A stretch of 64,000 nucleotides of DNA, taken from contig LT549889.1 of the NCBI GenBank assembly GCA_900078775.1, positions 4,960,001 to 5,024,000 on the forward strand, written 5' to 3'. The stretch's first letter is position 1. Each line of letters begins with the position of its first letter. The DNA is from Mycolicibacterium aurum. GTDB taxonomy: Bacteria > Actinomycetota > Actinomycetes > Mycobacteriales > Mycobacteriaceae. Made by a program: the position numbers and the translations under genes. Shown here in pieces: positions 50,714 to 58,100 of this stretch. The notes under the pieces were generated by a model, which was not told the origin of the DNA, searched no databases, and worked only from the letters and a program-made list of their open reading frames with translations.

Positions 50714-51004
50714 CTAGGCGGACTCCAGGAAGAGTCGGCGCATCCGCACCGGGTAACCGTTGCGCTCGGCCAGCGAGCGGAGTTGGCGCAGCGCGAAGGT
50801 GCGCCCCCGGCCGGACTCGGGGACCGAGATCCCGGCCCAGATCCCCTCCGCGCGCGGCAGCTCGCAGGCTTCCCGGGCGCAGGCCCAGCGGCGCGGGCAG
50901 GCTCGGCAGATCGCCTTGGCTCGCTCGTCGCCGGTGGTGGTCCACAGGTCCGGATTGCGGGTGCATTCGCCGATCGGCAGCCCATCCATCCCCAGTGCAG
51001 TCAT
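50714..51004 (-). CDS. whiB6: WhiB6, iron-sulfur regulator of ESX-1
   Basis: A 96-residue WhiB protein. Four Cys (14, 33, 36 and 42) form the C-x18-C-x2-C-x5-C cluster ligands. E-G-I-W-A-G-I is the WhiB turn and R-L/R-S-L-A-E-R-N-G-Y-P-V is the C-terminal tail. The match to M. tuberculosis WhiB6 (L-C-R-A-C-P-R-R-W and E-R-N-G-Y-P-V-R) is clear from memory. It binds a redox- and NO-sensitive 4Fe-4S cluster and controls ESX-1 genes. ATG 51004 follows GGGGGAGA; frame continues upstream without a better start. Confidence 0.93.
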   Translation of the reverse strand: MTALGMDGLPIGECTRNPDLWTTTGDERAKAICRACPRRWACAREACELPRAEGIWAGISVPESGRGRTFALRQLRSLAERNGYPVRMRRLFLESA

Positions 51005-51316
51005 CGTGTGTCTCCCCCTGTGTGGCGGCGGGACTGCCGCGTTGAGACGAATGTAGAGGACGAACCGTAGCAATGCAACAGTTTAGTGTTCGGTTTACCG
51101 TAGCGGATCGTCGGAGAGGTCTCGGCTGCTTACCCGCGTAATCGTCATTCACATGCTGTTACTACGCGTCGGAGCGCGCGGCAGTGCGGGACTTTCGCTA
51201 TCGCATTGGTACGGTTGTCGAGGCGGTTCCCGTTGCGGAAGCCCGCCTCAAGCCATAGCAGTGCTTCAGGTTGGCTAGGATCTGAGCGTCTGAGTCCGGT
51301 TCAGGAGGTGCCGCGC
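51005..51316. other. Divergent promoter region whiB6 / Rv3863-like gene
   Basis: 312 bp without a convincing ORF. It holds the whiB6 promoter (51050-51078) and, toward the right, the ribosome-binding site AGGAGG at 51303-51308 for the next gene. In M. tuberculosis the equivalent region is bound by PhoP and EspR, but no specific site could be assigned here by eye. Confidence 0.6.
51050..51078 (-). promoter_or_regulatory. whiB6 promoter TTGCAT-N17-TACATT
   Basis: Read on the minus strand: -35 TTGCAT (51078-51073), exactly 17 bp, -10 TACATT (51055-51050). Expected transcription start near 51043, giving a leader of about 40 bases before ATG 51004. Housekeeping-type (SigA) promoter. Confidence 0.6.
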
Positions 51317-52024
51317 GTGGTCGAAGCCGACGCCGGCATGGTCCGCGCCGGAGCCGCGGCCGCGGCCCGCCGCCGCGAACTCAACATCAGCCAGCGCAGC
51401 CTCGCTGCCGGCGGGGTGATCAACGCCGGGGCGCTGATCGCCTTCGAGAAGGGGCGTAGCTGGCCGCGCCAGGTGACCCGGACCAAGCTGGAAGAAATCC
51501 TGCAGTGGCCGGCGGGCACCATCGAACGGATTCGCCGCGGTGAGCCGGCCCAGGCCGGCCCGGTGCGCAGCGCCGGGACCGAACCGGCCGCCGAGGTTCC
51601 ACTCATCGCCCAGGCGGTGACCACCGCCGCGCACACGGTCGGCGCGACGATCGACGCCCTGCCCGCCACGGCCGACCCCGGTTTCACCGCGCGGGCCACC
51701 GCGATCCTGGCGGATCTGCGCCAGCTCGAGGCGGTGGCGTCCCGGGCCGCCCGCATCCAGGTGACCCCCGAGCTGATCCGGGCGTTGAGCGCGGTGCGCA
51801 GCCGGATCGACGAACTGACGCTGCGTGCGGCGGCTGCGCCCGACGCGACCCTGGGCCAGCGGCTTTACGCCGCGCGCCGGCGCGCCAATCTCACGGTGGG
51901 CGAGACCGCGCGCGCCGCGGGCGTCGCCGAGGACGTCATCGTCGCCGCCGAAGCCGAACAGCCGGTGTCCGCCGCCGATGTGCAGTCCATCGAGCTGCTT
52001 GTCGGTCAGATCGACTGGCGCTGA
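51317..52024 (+). CDS. Rv3863-like protein with two XRE-type helix-turn-helix segments
   Basis: A 235-residue protein. The N-terminal region A-A-A-A-R-R-R-E-L-N-I-S-Q-R-S-L-A-A plus F-E-K-G-R-S-W-P-R (about residues 14-50) is a Cro/XRE-like fold. A second similar segment, L-Y-A-A-R-R-R-A-N-L-T-V-G-E-T-A-R-A-A-G (about 180-215), lies near the end, with an Ala-rich helical middle. It resembles the C-terminal two-thirds of M. tuberculosis Rv3863 as I recall it, the gene between whiB6 and espE. The start is GTG 51317, with AGGAGG 8 bp before. An earlier start for a longer N-terminus has no ribosome-binding site. Confidence 0.72.
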   Translation: MVEADAGMVRAGAAAAARRRELNISQRSLAAGGVINAGALIAFEKGRSWPRQVTRTKLEEILQWPAGTIERIRRGEPAQAGPVRSAGTEPAAEVPLIAQAVTTAAHTVGATIDALPATADPGFTARATAILADLRQLEAVASRAARIQVTPELIRALSAVRSRIDELTLRAAAAPDATLGQRLYAARRRANLTVGETARAAGVAEDVIVAAEAEQPVSAADVQSIELLVGQIDWR

Positions 52025-52031
52025 ACCGGAT

Positions 52032-53215
52032 TCAGAACCGTTCCCGGTGACGGTCGTCGCTGGTCGGGAAATGTGCGGCCAGCGCGGCCGCGACCTCCAG
52101 GAACTTGCGCCGGGTCCGCGGGGACATCACCGCCGTTCCCGCGATCACCCCGCCGGGACGCAACTGCCCGTCGAAGGGCACCTCCACCACCGCCTGCCCC
52201 TGGCCGCCGAACTGCTGGGCCAGGATGCTGCGGGTGCGCTTGTCGGCGTGCCCGTCGGAATCGTTGAGCACCACCACGGTGCGCTGCAGCAAGCCGGTCA
52301 GACCGCGGTTGGCCAGCCAGTCCATCGTCTGCCCGGCCGCGGCGGCCCCGTCCACCCACGGTGAGGACACCACGATCAGCGCATCGAGATCGCGGAGCAC
52401 CTCCTGGGTCACCGGGCTGTCCATGGTGGAACTGCAATCCACGATGGAGATGCTGAAATAGCGGTCCAGCCGCGCCGTGGCCTCCCGGTAGATGGCCGGG
52501 TCCAACACCCGGCGGCGGGCCGGGGTGGCCTCGCCGGCCAGGACGAACAGGCCGGCCGCGTTGTTCCCGACCCGGCCCCGGATGTCGGCGAACGTCTCCA
52601 GGTGCTGATCGGTGGCCAACTCCCAATACGAGCCGGCCGCCCGCGGATCCACCCGGCTGCCGAGCTTGCCGAACGCGGTGTCCGCATCGACGGCCACCAC
52701 CCGATCCTCCTGTCGGAGCTCGGCGAAAACCGAACCCACGCAGGCGGATACGGTCGTCTTGCCGACACCGCCCTTGCCCAGCACCCCGATCTTGTAGTGC
52801 CCGCGCAGCACGCCGCGGATGCGCGACTCCAACTCGGCCTGGCGTACCTCGTCGGGGGAGGGGCCCGGATTGATCAGACCGAAGGAGGCCCGGAACACCA
52901 GCCGACGCCACCCCCGGGCGGGCGGCAACCTGCGCTCGGGCACCAGTTCGTGGACCGGAATCCGGTCGGCGTAGGACCCGGGCGGCGGCACCGGGCGGTG
53001 CCCGGCGCCGGGGTGTTGCGGCGGTGGGCCCGGGTGCGGACCCTGGGGCGGTGGTCCGGGAATGTGTGGGCGGGGCGGCGGCGGTCCCGGCGGGGCCAGC
53101 CCGGCCGGTGGGTGGGGATGGGCCCGGTGTCCGCGCCACGCGGCGGCGGGTAGTCGGCCTCGGCCGGGCCCGTCCAACCCGGTTCCCGCCGTATTGCGTC
53201 ATCGCGGTCGCTCAC
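52032..53215 (-). CDS. EspI-like Pro-rich ParA/MinD ATPase, apparently frameshifted near its N-terminus
   Basis: The C-terminal about 250 residues are a MinD/ParA-type ATPase with deviant Walker A K-G-G-V-G-K-T-T and V-A-V-D-A-D-T-A-F-G, preceded by a Pro/His/Gly-rich tail-like region. This is the layout of ESX-1 EspI. The best start is GTG 53215 with GAGGAGG 8 bp away, giving V-S-D-R-D-D-A-I-R-R-E-P-G-W. That frame leaves the ATPase frame in the Pro-rich segment (53090-53150), so a -1 shift or a lost base is required. The alternative is a TTG start at 53177 in frame with no ribosome-binding site. In M. tuberculosis espI lies downstream of esxA; here it precedes espG1 on the opposite strand. 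Confidence 0.7.
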
Positions 53216-53529
53216 CGCGGGCCTCCTCGTGGGCTGTCGGTTCGGCGTACTCCGGCCTCGCACCAGTATCAACCACGGACGTCGGCGGCCGGGGCCGCAC
53301 CGCGCCGCGCCGAGAACGGCAAAGCCGCGATCCGGGGCCTTCCGGGCCCGAATTCGTGCATCCGGGGGTGCTGTGGCGCTGCTACTGTCGTCGACAGGGG
53401 TAGGGAAATCTGAGCAGGTAGCCGACTCGCCGTGGCGGGCCGGCAACCTGGCGCTAGGGGGGCGAAGTGGTTGTGATCGGGGTTTCGGTCCGGCCGGGGT
53501 GGTGCGGCGGCAGGCCGGTGGCATAGCCG
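53216..53529. other. Intergenic region upstream of the ESX-1 operon
   Basis: 314 bp between the divergent EspI-like gene and espG1, with no gene found; espE and espF are not here. It must contain the espG1 operon promoter. No consensus -35/-10 pair convinced me. The segment near 53380-53410 (ctactgtcgtcgacagggg) has a short GTCG/CGAC symmetry. Confidence 0.55.
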
Positions 53530-54384
53530 ATGAGCAGTTCGTTCGCCGGCCACCGGGAGCCCCCGCACTACGACGACGTCGTCGCCGTGGAGGTCACCAT
53601 CGACGGGATGCTGGTCATCGCCGACCGGTTGCAGCTCGAGGAATTCCCGCCCGCGCTCGGCATCCGGCCGAACATCCCGCAGCCGGAACTGCGCGACAAG
53701 GTCTGGGACATGGTGGCCCGTGATCTCACCGAACAGGGTGTGCTCGATGCGTTCGGCAAACCACATCCCGAGGTCGCTGCGATGACCGACACGCTGTCGC
53801 GTTCGGACCGGATGCTGGAGGGCCGGTGGTGGCGCCGCGACGCCGGGGGCACGATGACCCGCTTCGTGGTCTGCCGCAAGGGCGACCGGCACGTCATCGC
53901 CGCCCGCGACGGCGACCTGCTGGTGCTGCAACGGGTGGCTCCCCAGGTCGGGCTGGCCGGCATGGTGACCGCGGTGCTCGGTGTGGCCGAACCGGCCGAG
54001 GTGGAGCCGATGACCGGGATCACCGAGCGGCTGGCCGAGTCCCGGACACCGAATCAGTTGGCGCAGTTCGGGATCGCGCCCGCCTCGGCACGGATCTACG
54101 CCGAGGCGACCGCCAATCCGAGCAGCTGGGTGGAGATCACGGCCGCCGAACGGCATTCCGGCGGCACCTTCACCCAGGCCGATGTCGCGGCCGGGGTGCT
54201 GGACTCGCCACTGGGCCGCATCGTCTCGATTCCGCGCAAGGTCAACGGCGAGCTGTTCGGCAGTTTCCTGGGCGGCACCCAGGACAACCTGCAGCGGGCG
54301 CTGGACGAGCTGATGACCTTTCTGCCCTCCGGGGTGTGGTTCGAGGCCAAGACCGACGCAGACTTCTACTACGACGGCGAGTGA
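53530..54384 (+). CDS. espG1: EspG1, ESX-1 PE/PPE chaperone
   Basis: A 284-residue EspG-fold protein, the family's usual length. Visible features are D-V-V-A-V-E-V-T-I-D-G-M-L-V-I-A-D-R near the start and the C-terminal F-G-S-F-L-G-G-T-Q-D-N-L-Q-R-A-L-D. EspG proteins bind the tip of PPE proteins in the cytosol and keep PE/PPE pairs soluble for secretion; the likely client is PE35/PPE68 at the end of this operon. First gene of the ESX-1 operon here. Confidence 0.9.
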   Translation: MSSSFAGHREPPHYDDVVAVEVTIDGMLVIADRLQLEEFPPALGIRPNIPQPELRDKVWDMVARDLTEQGVLDAFGKPHPEVAAMTDTLSRSDRMLEGRWWRRDAGGTMTRFVVCRKGDRHVIAARDGDLLVLQRVAPQVGLAGMVTAVLGVAEPAEVEPMTGITERLAESRTPNQLAQFGIAPASARIYAEATANPSSWVEITAAERHSGGTFTQADVAAGVLDSPLGRIVSIPRKVNGELFGSFLGGTQDNLQRALDELMTFLPSGVWFEAKTDADFYYDGE

Positions 54385-54392
54385 GGGATTGG

Positions 54393-54833
54393 ATGGGCAA
54401 TCCGCCGTACGACGACTTGGACACCGACTCCGCTGACTACGGGTTGGCGGCCTTCGACGACTGTCTACCGCCGCTGCCCGCTGACACCGGCGAAACCGAC
54501 GAGACGTTGTTCTCGGTCACCAATCCGCCCGGGACGGTGACGGTTTCGGCGTTGTTCGACGGCCGGGTGCACCGCATCGAACTGTCGCCCGAGGCGGTGA
54601 CCGTGTCGGAGGACCAGTTGGCAGCGGAGATTCTGGTGATCGCCGAGCTGGCGACGCGGCGCGCCAAGGCCGCCCAGTTCTCGTTCATGCTCGAAGGGAT
54701 GCAGGGGCACGGGCACGACACCGCCGACACCCGGGACTTCCTGCACCGCACCGTCGGGCTGCCGTCCCCCGAGGAGGCCGACGCCGCACAGGCCGAGATC
54801 TTCGCGACTCGATATGCGGGTGAGCATGACTGA
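54393..54833 (+). CDS. espH: EspH, ESX-1 associated protein
   Basis: A 146-residue acidic protein. The N-terminal 40 residues are Asp-rich. The conserved core L-F-S-V-T-N-P-P-G-T-V-T-V-S-A-L-F-D-G-R-V-H-R-I, A-A-E-I-L-V-I-A-E-L-A and the E-A-D-A-A-Q-A-E-I-F-A-T-R-Y end match EspH. It is shorter than the M. tuberculosis protein (about 183) mainly at the acidic N-terminus and C-terminal tail. It is 8 bp after espG1 and overlaps eccA1 by 8 bp. Needed for ESX-1 substrate handling. Confidence 0.9.
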   Translation: MGNPPYDDLDTDSADYGLAAFDDCLPPLPADTGETDETLFSVTNPPGTVTVSALFDGRVHRIELSPEAVTVSEDQLAAEILVIAELATRRAKAAQFSFMLEGMQGHGHDTADTRDFLHRTVGLPSPEEADAAQAEIFATRYAGEHD

Positions 54834-56547
54834 ACATCTCTCCAGCCTGTTCGGTACCGCGGTGGGCATGTTGCCGACCGCCCCGGCCCGGTCCCTGGAG
54901 CTCTTCACCGAGATCACCTCTCTCGACGAGACCGCCTGCGACGCCTGGGTCGGTCGGCTGCGCTGCGGCGACACCGACCGCGCCACCCTGTTCCGGGCCT
55001 GGTACTCGCGCAACAACTTCGGCCAACTGGCCGGCACCGCCGAGATCTCGATGAACAGCGTGAACGCCCGGATCCCGATCGGGGGGCTCTACGGCGACAT
55101 CACCTACCCGGTGAACTCACCGCTGGCGATCACCATGGCCTTCGCGGTGCGCGAAGCCGCCGAGGGCAACTTCGCCGATGCGATGGAGGCCCTCGACGAT
55201 GCGCCCGCGATGGGGGCCGAGTACCTGGTGTCCTGGATCCGCGCGGTCATCTACGGGGCGGCCGAACGCTGGTCCGATGTGATCGACGAGGTCCGCGCAG
55301 CCTCCGGGTGGCCGGACAAGTTCCTCGCCGCCGCAGCCGGAGTCGCCCACGGGGTCGCCGTCACCAACCTCGGCCTGTTCACCGAGTCCGAACGGCGGCT
55401 CACCGAATCCAATGCCTCCCCGGCCGGGGAGGCCTGCGCACCGGCGATCGCCTGGTACCTGGCGATGGCGCGGCGCAGCCAGGGCAACGAGGAGGCCGCG
55501 GTCGCCCTGCTGGAATGGCTGCAGGCCACCCACCCGTCACCGAAAGTATCCGCGGCGCTGAAGGATCCGTCCTACCGGTTGATCACCACCACGGCCGAGA
55601 AGATCGCCGCCCGGACCGACCCGTGGGACCCGGGCAGTGCGCAGGCCGACACCTCCGGGCGGGAGAAGCTGCTCGCCGACGCGCAAGCCGAACTCGACCG
55701 CCAGATCGGGCTGAGCCGGGTCAAGGAACAGATCGAGAAGTACCGTGCTGCAACGCAGATGGCCAAGGTGCGGGCGGCCCGCGGGATGAAGGTCGGCCAG
55801 CAGTCCAAGCACATGATCTTCACCGGGCCACCGGGCACCGGGAAGACCACCATCGCCCGGGTGGTCGCCAACATCCTGGCCGGGCTCGGCGTGATCGCCG
55901 AACCCAAACTGGTGGAGACCTCACGCAAGGACTTCGTGGCCGAGTATGAAGGTCAATCGGCGGTCAAGACCTCGCGCACCATCGACCGTGCGGTCGGCGG
56001 GGTGCTGTTCATCGACGAGGCCTACACCCTGGTCCAGGAACGCGACGGCCGGGCCGACCCGTTCGGCACCGAGGCGCTGGACACCCTGCTGGCGCGGATG
56101 GAAAACGACCGGGACCGGCTGGTGGTGATCATCGCCGGCTACAGCGCGGACATCGACCGGCTGCTGGAGTCCAACGACGGTCTGCGGTCCCGGTTCGCGA
56201 CCCGGGTCGAATTCGATTCGTACTCCGCCGAAGACATCGTCGACATCTGCAAGGTCATCGCCGAGGCCAACGATTCGCAGTTGAGTGAGGAGGCCGCCAA
56301 ACAGGTGCAGGACGCGGCGACGCTGCTGCAGGACCGCACACTGAACGGTAAGCCGGCCCTCGACATCGCCGGTAACGGCCGGTATGCGCGCCAGCTGGTC
56401 GAGGCCGGGGAACAGAGCCGGGACATGCGGCTGGCCCGCTCTCTGGACATCGAGGGCCTTGATGTGGATCAGCTCAGCGAGATCAGCGCCGAGGACATGG
56501 CCTCCGCGATCGCCGCGGTGCACGCCCGGCTGAACATCGGCGGGTAA
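54826..56547 (+). CDS. eccA1: EccA1, AAA+ ATPase of ESX-1
   Basis: A 573-residue cytosolic protein, identical in length to M. tuberculosis EccA1. The N-terminal TPR-like domain (about 1-280) is followed by a CbxX/CfqX AAA+ domain: Walker A G-P-P-G-T-G-K-T-T (about 334), Walker B V-L-F-I-D-E-A-Y (about 393) and a sensor region V-V-I-I-A-G-Y. EccA ATPases are thought to release PE/PPE cargo from EspG. ATG 54826 starts inside espH. Confidence 0.95.
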   Translation: MTEHLSSLFGTAVGMLPTAPARSLELFTEITSLDETACDAWVGRLRCGDTDRATLFRAWYSRNNFGQLAGTAEISMNSVNARIPIGGLYGDITYPVNSPLAITMAFAVREAAEGNFADAMEALDDAPAMGAEYLVSWIRAVIYGAAERWSDVIDEVRAASGWPDKFLAAAAGVAHGVAVTNLGLFTESERRLTESNASPAGEACAPAIAWYLAMARRSQGNEEAAVALLEWLQATHPSPKVSAALKDPSYRLITTTAEKIAARTDPWDPGSAQADTSGREKLLADAQAELDRQIGLSRVKEQIEKYRAATQMAKVRAARGMKVGQQSKHMIFTGPPGTGKTTIARVVANILAGLGVIAEPKLVETSRKDFVAEYEGQSAVKTSRTIDRAVGGVLFIDEAYTLVQERDGRADPFGTEALDTLLARMENDRDRLVVIIAGYSADIDRLLESNDGLRSRFATRVEFDSYSAEDIVDICKVIAEANDSQLSEEAAKQVQDAATLLQDRTLNGKPALDIAGNGRYARQLVEAGEQSRDMRLARSLDIEGLDVDQLSEISAEDMASAIAAVHARLNIGG

Positions 56548-56549
56548 CC

Positions 56550-58100
56550 ATGGCAGGTTTCCGGCTCACCACCAAGGTTCAGGTCAGTGGTTGGCGTTTC
56601 CTGCTCCGCCGGGTCGAGCACGCGATCGTGCGGCGCGACACCCGGATGTTCGACGACCCGCTGCAGTTCTACAGCCGGGCGGTGATGGCCGGGGTCGTCG
56701 TCGCCGCGCTGGTCTGCGTCGGCGCCGTCCTGCTCGCCTACTTCAAACCGCTGGGCAAACGCGGCTCGGACACCCTGCTGGTGGACCGGACGACCAATCA
56801 GCTGTACGTGCTGGTGCCCGGGTCGGACGAGCTGCGGCCGGTGTACAACCTGACCTCGGCGCGGCTGGTGCTGGGTAACCCGTCCGATCCCTCGGCAGTG
56901 AAATCCGAAGAGCTGAACCGGATGCCGAAGGGACAGCCGATCGGCATCCCGGGGGCGCCTTACGCCACCCCGGTCGGTACGCCCACGTCGAGCTGGTCGC
57001 TGTGCGACACCGTCACCAAACCCGACAGCGTGGCCCCCGAGGTACGGACTTCGGCGCTGGTGCTGCCGCTGGCGATGGATGCCTCGGTCGGGCCGATCGA
57101 ACCCGATCAGGGTGTGCTGGTCACCCATCAGACCCGCACCTGGCTGGTCACCCAGGACGGCAGGCACTCCATCGACCTCGCCAACCGGGCCGTCACCTCC
57201 GCGGTGGGGATCCCGGTCACCGCCAAGGCCACCCCGATCTCGACCGGCCTGTTCAACGCACTGCCGAACGTCGGGCCCTGGCAGCTGCCCGCGGTGCCGT
57301 CGGCGGGCGCCCCGAATACCGTCGGGCTGCCGCCGAATCTGGTCATCGGCTCGGTCTTCGAGACCATCACCGACAACAACGAGCAGCGCTATGTGGTCCT
57401 GCCCGATGGGGTGGCCAAGGTCAACGGCACCACCGCCGCTGCGCTTCGTGCCACCAACTCCTACGGGCTGATGGCCCCACCGACGGTGGAGGCCAGCGAT
57501 GTCGCGGCGATCCCGGAGCAGGTGTTCGTGTCCCCGCTGCCGGACGAGCCGATGGACATCCAGCTCCCGCAGGATGCACCCACACTGTGCTGGTCCTGGC
57601 AGCGTGAACCCGGCGATCAGGCACCACGCCAGACCGTCATCAGCGGCCGTCACCTCCCAGTACCAGCAGGCCGGTTGAACGGCGGCATCGACCAGATCGC
57701 CGGTGATGCAACGGTGTTCATCGACGGTGGTCAGTTCGTCCGGCTCCAGTCGCCGGACCCGCGGTACGGCGAGAGCCTCTACTACATCGACCCGCAGGGT
57801 GTGCGGTACGGGCTGCCGAACGAGGACACCGCCGGCGCGCTCGGCCTCAGCGGCCCGCTGACCGCGCCGTGGCAGGTCGTCAGCCTCTTGATCGACGGTC
57901 CGGTGCTCACCAAACAGGCGGCGCTGCTCGAACACGACACGCTGCCCCCGGATCCCAACCCCCGCAAGGTCGATGGTGAGCCGAACCAGGCGACGCCAGT
58001 GGGTGCGACCAACCCGCTGCCCGGCCCGGGGGCGCCGGCGGCCGGCCTGCCCGCACCGGCGCCGGGCTCCCCACTGCCGCCCGAAGGAGCAGGCGGATGA
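56550..58100 (+). CDS. eccB1: EccB1, ESX-1 core membrane protein with extended C-terminus
   Basis: A 516-residue protein. The basic cytosolic N-terminus (about 1-43) is followed by one membrane helix (about 44-66, V-M-A-G-V-V-V-A-A-L-V-C-V-G-A-V-L-L-A-Y) and a large periplasmic domain with paired Cys. It is longer than M. tuberculosis EccB1 (480) because of a Pro/Ala/Gly-rich tail after about residue 470. Forms the periplasmic part of the type VII pore with EccC, EccD and EccE. Stop overlaps eccCa1 as ATGA. Confidence 0.93.
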   Translation: MAGFRLTTKVQVSGWRFLLRRVEHAIVRRDTRMFDDPLQFYSRAVMAGVVVAALVCVGAVLLAYFKPLGKRGSDTLLVDRTTNQLYVLVPGSDELRPVYNLTSARLVLGNPSDPSAVKSEELNRMPKGQPIGIPGAPYATPVGTPTSSWSLCDTVTKPDSVAPEVRTSALVLPLAMDASVGPIEPDQGVLVTHQTRTWLVTQDGRHSIDLANRAVTSAVGIPVTAKATPISTGLFNALPNVGPWQLPAVPSAGAPNTVGLPPNLVIGSVFETITDNNEQRYVVLPDGVAKVNGTTAAALRATNSYGLMAPPTVEASDVAAIPEQVFVSPLPDEPMDIQLPQDAPTLCWSWQREPGDQAPRQTVISGRHLPVPAGRLNGGIDQIAGDATVFIDGGQFVRLQSPDPRYGESLYYIDPQGVRYGLPNEDTAGALGLSGPLTAPWQVVSLLIDGPVLTKQAALLEHDTLPPDPNPRKVDGEPNQATPVGATNPLPGPGAPAAGLPAPAPGSPLPPEGAGG

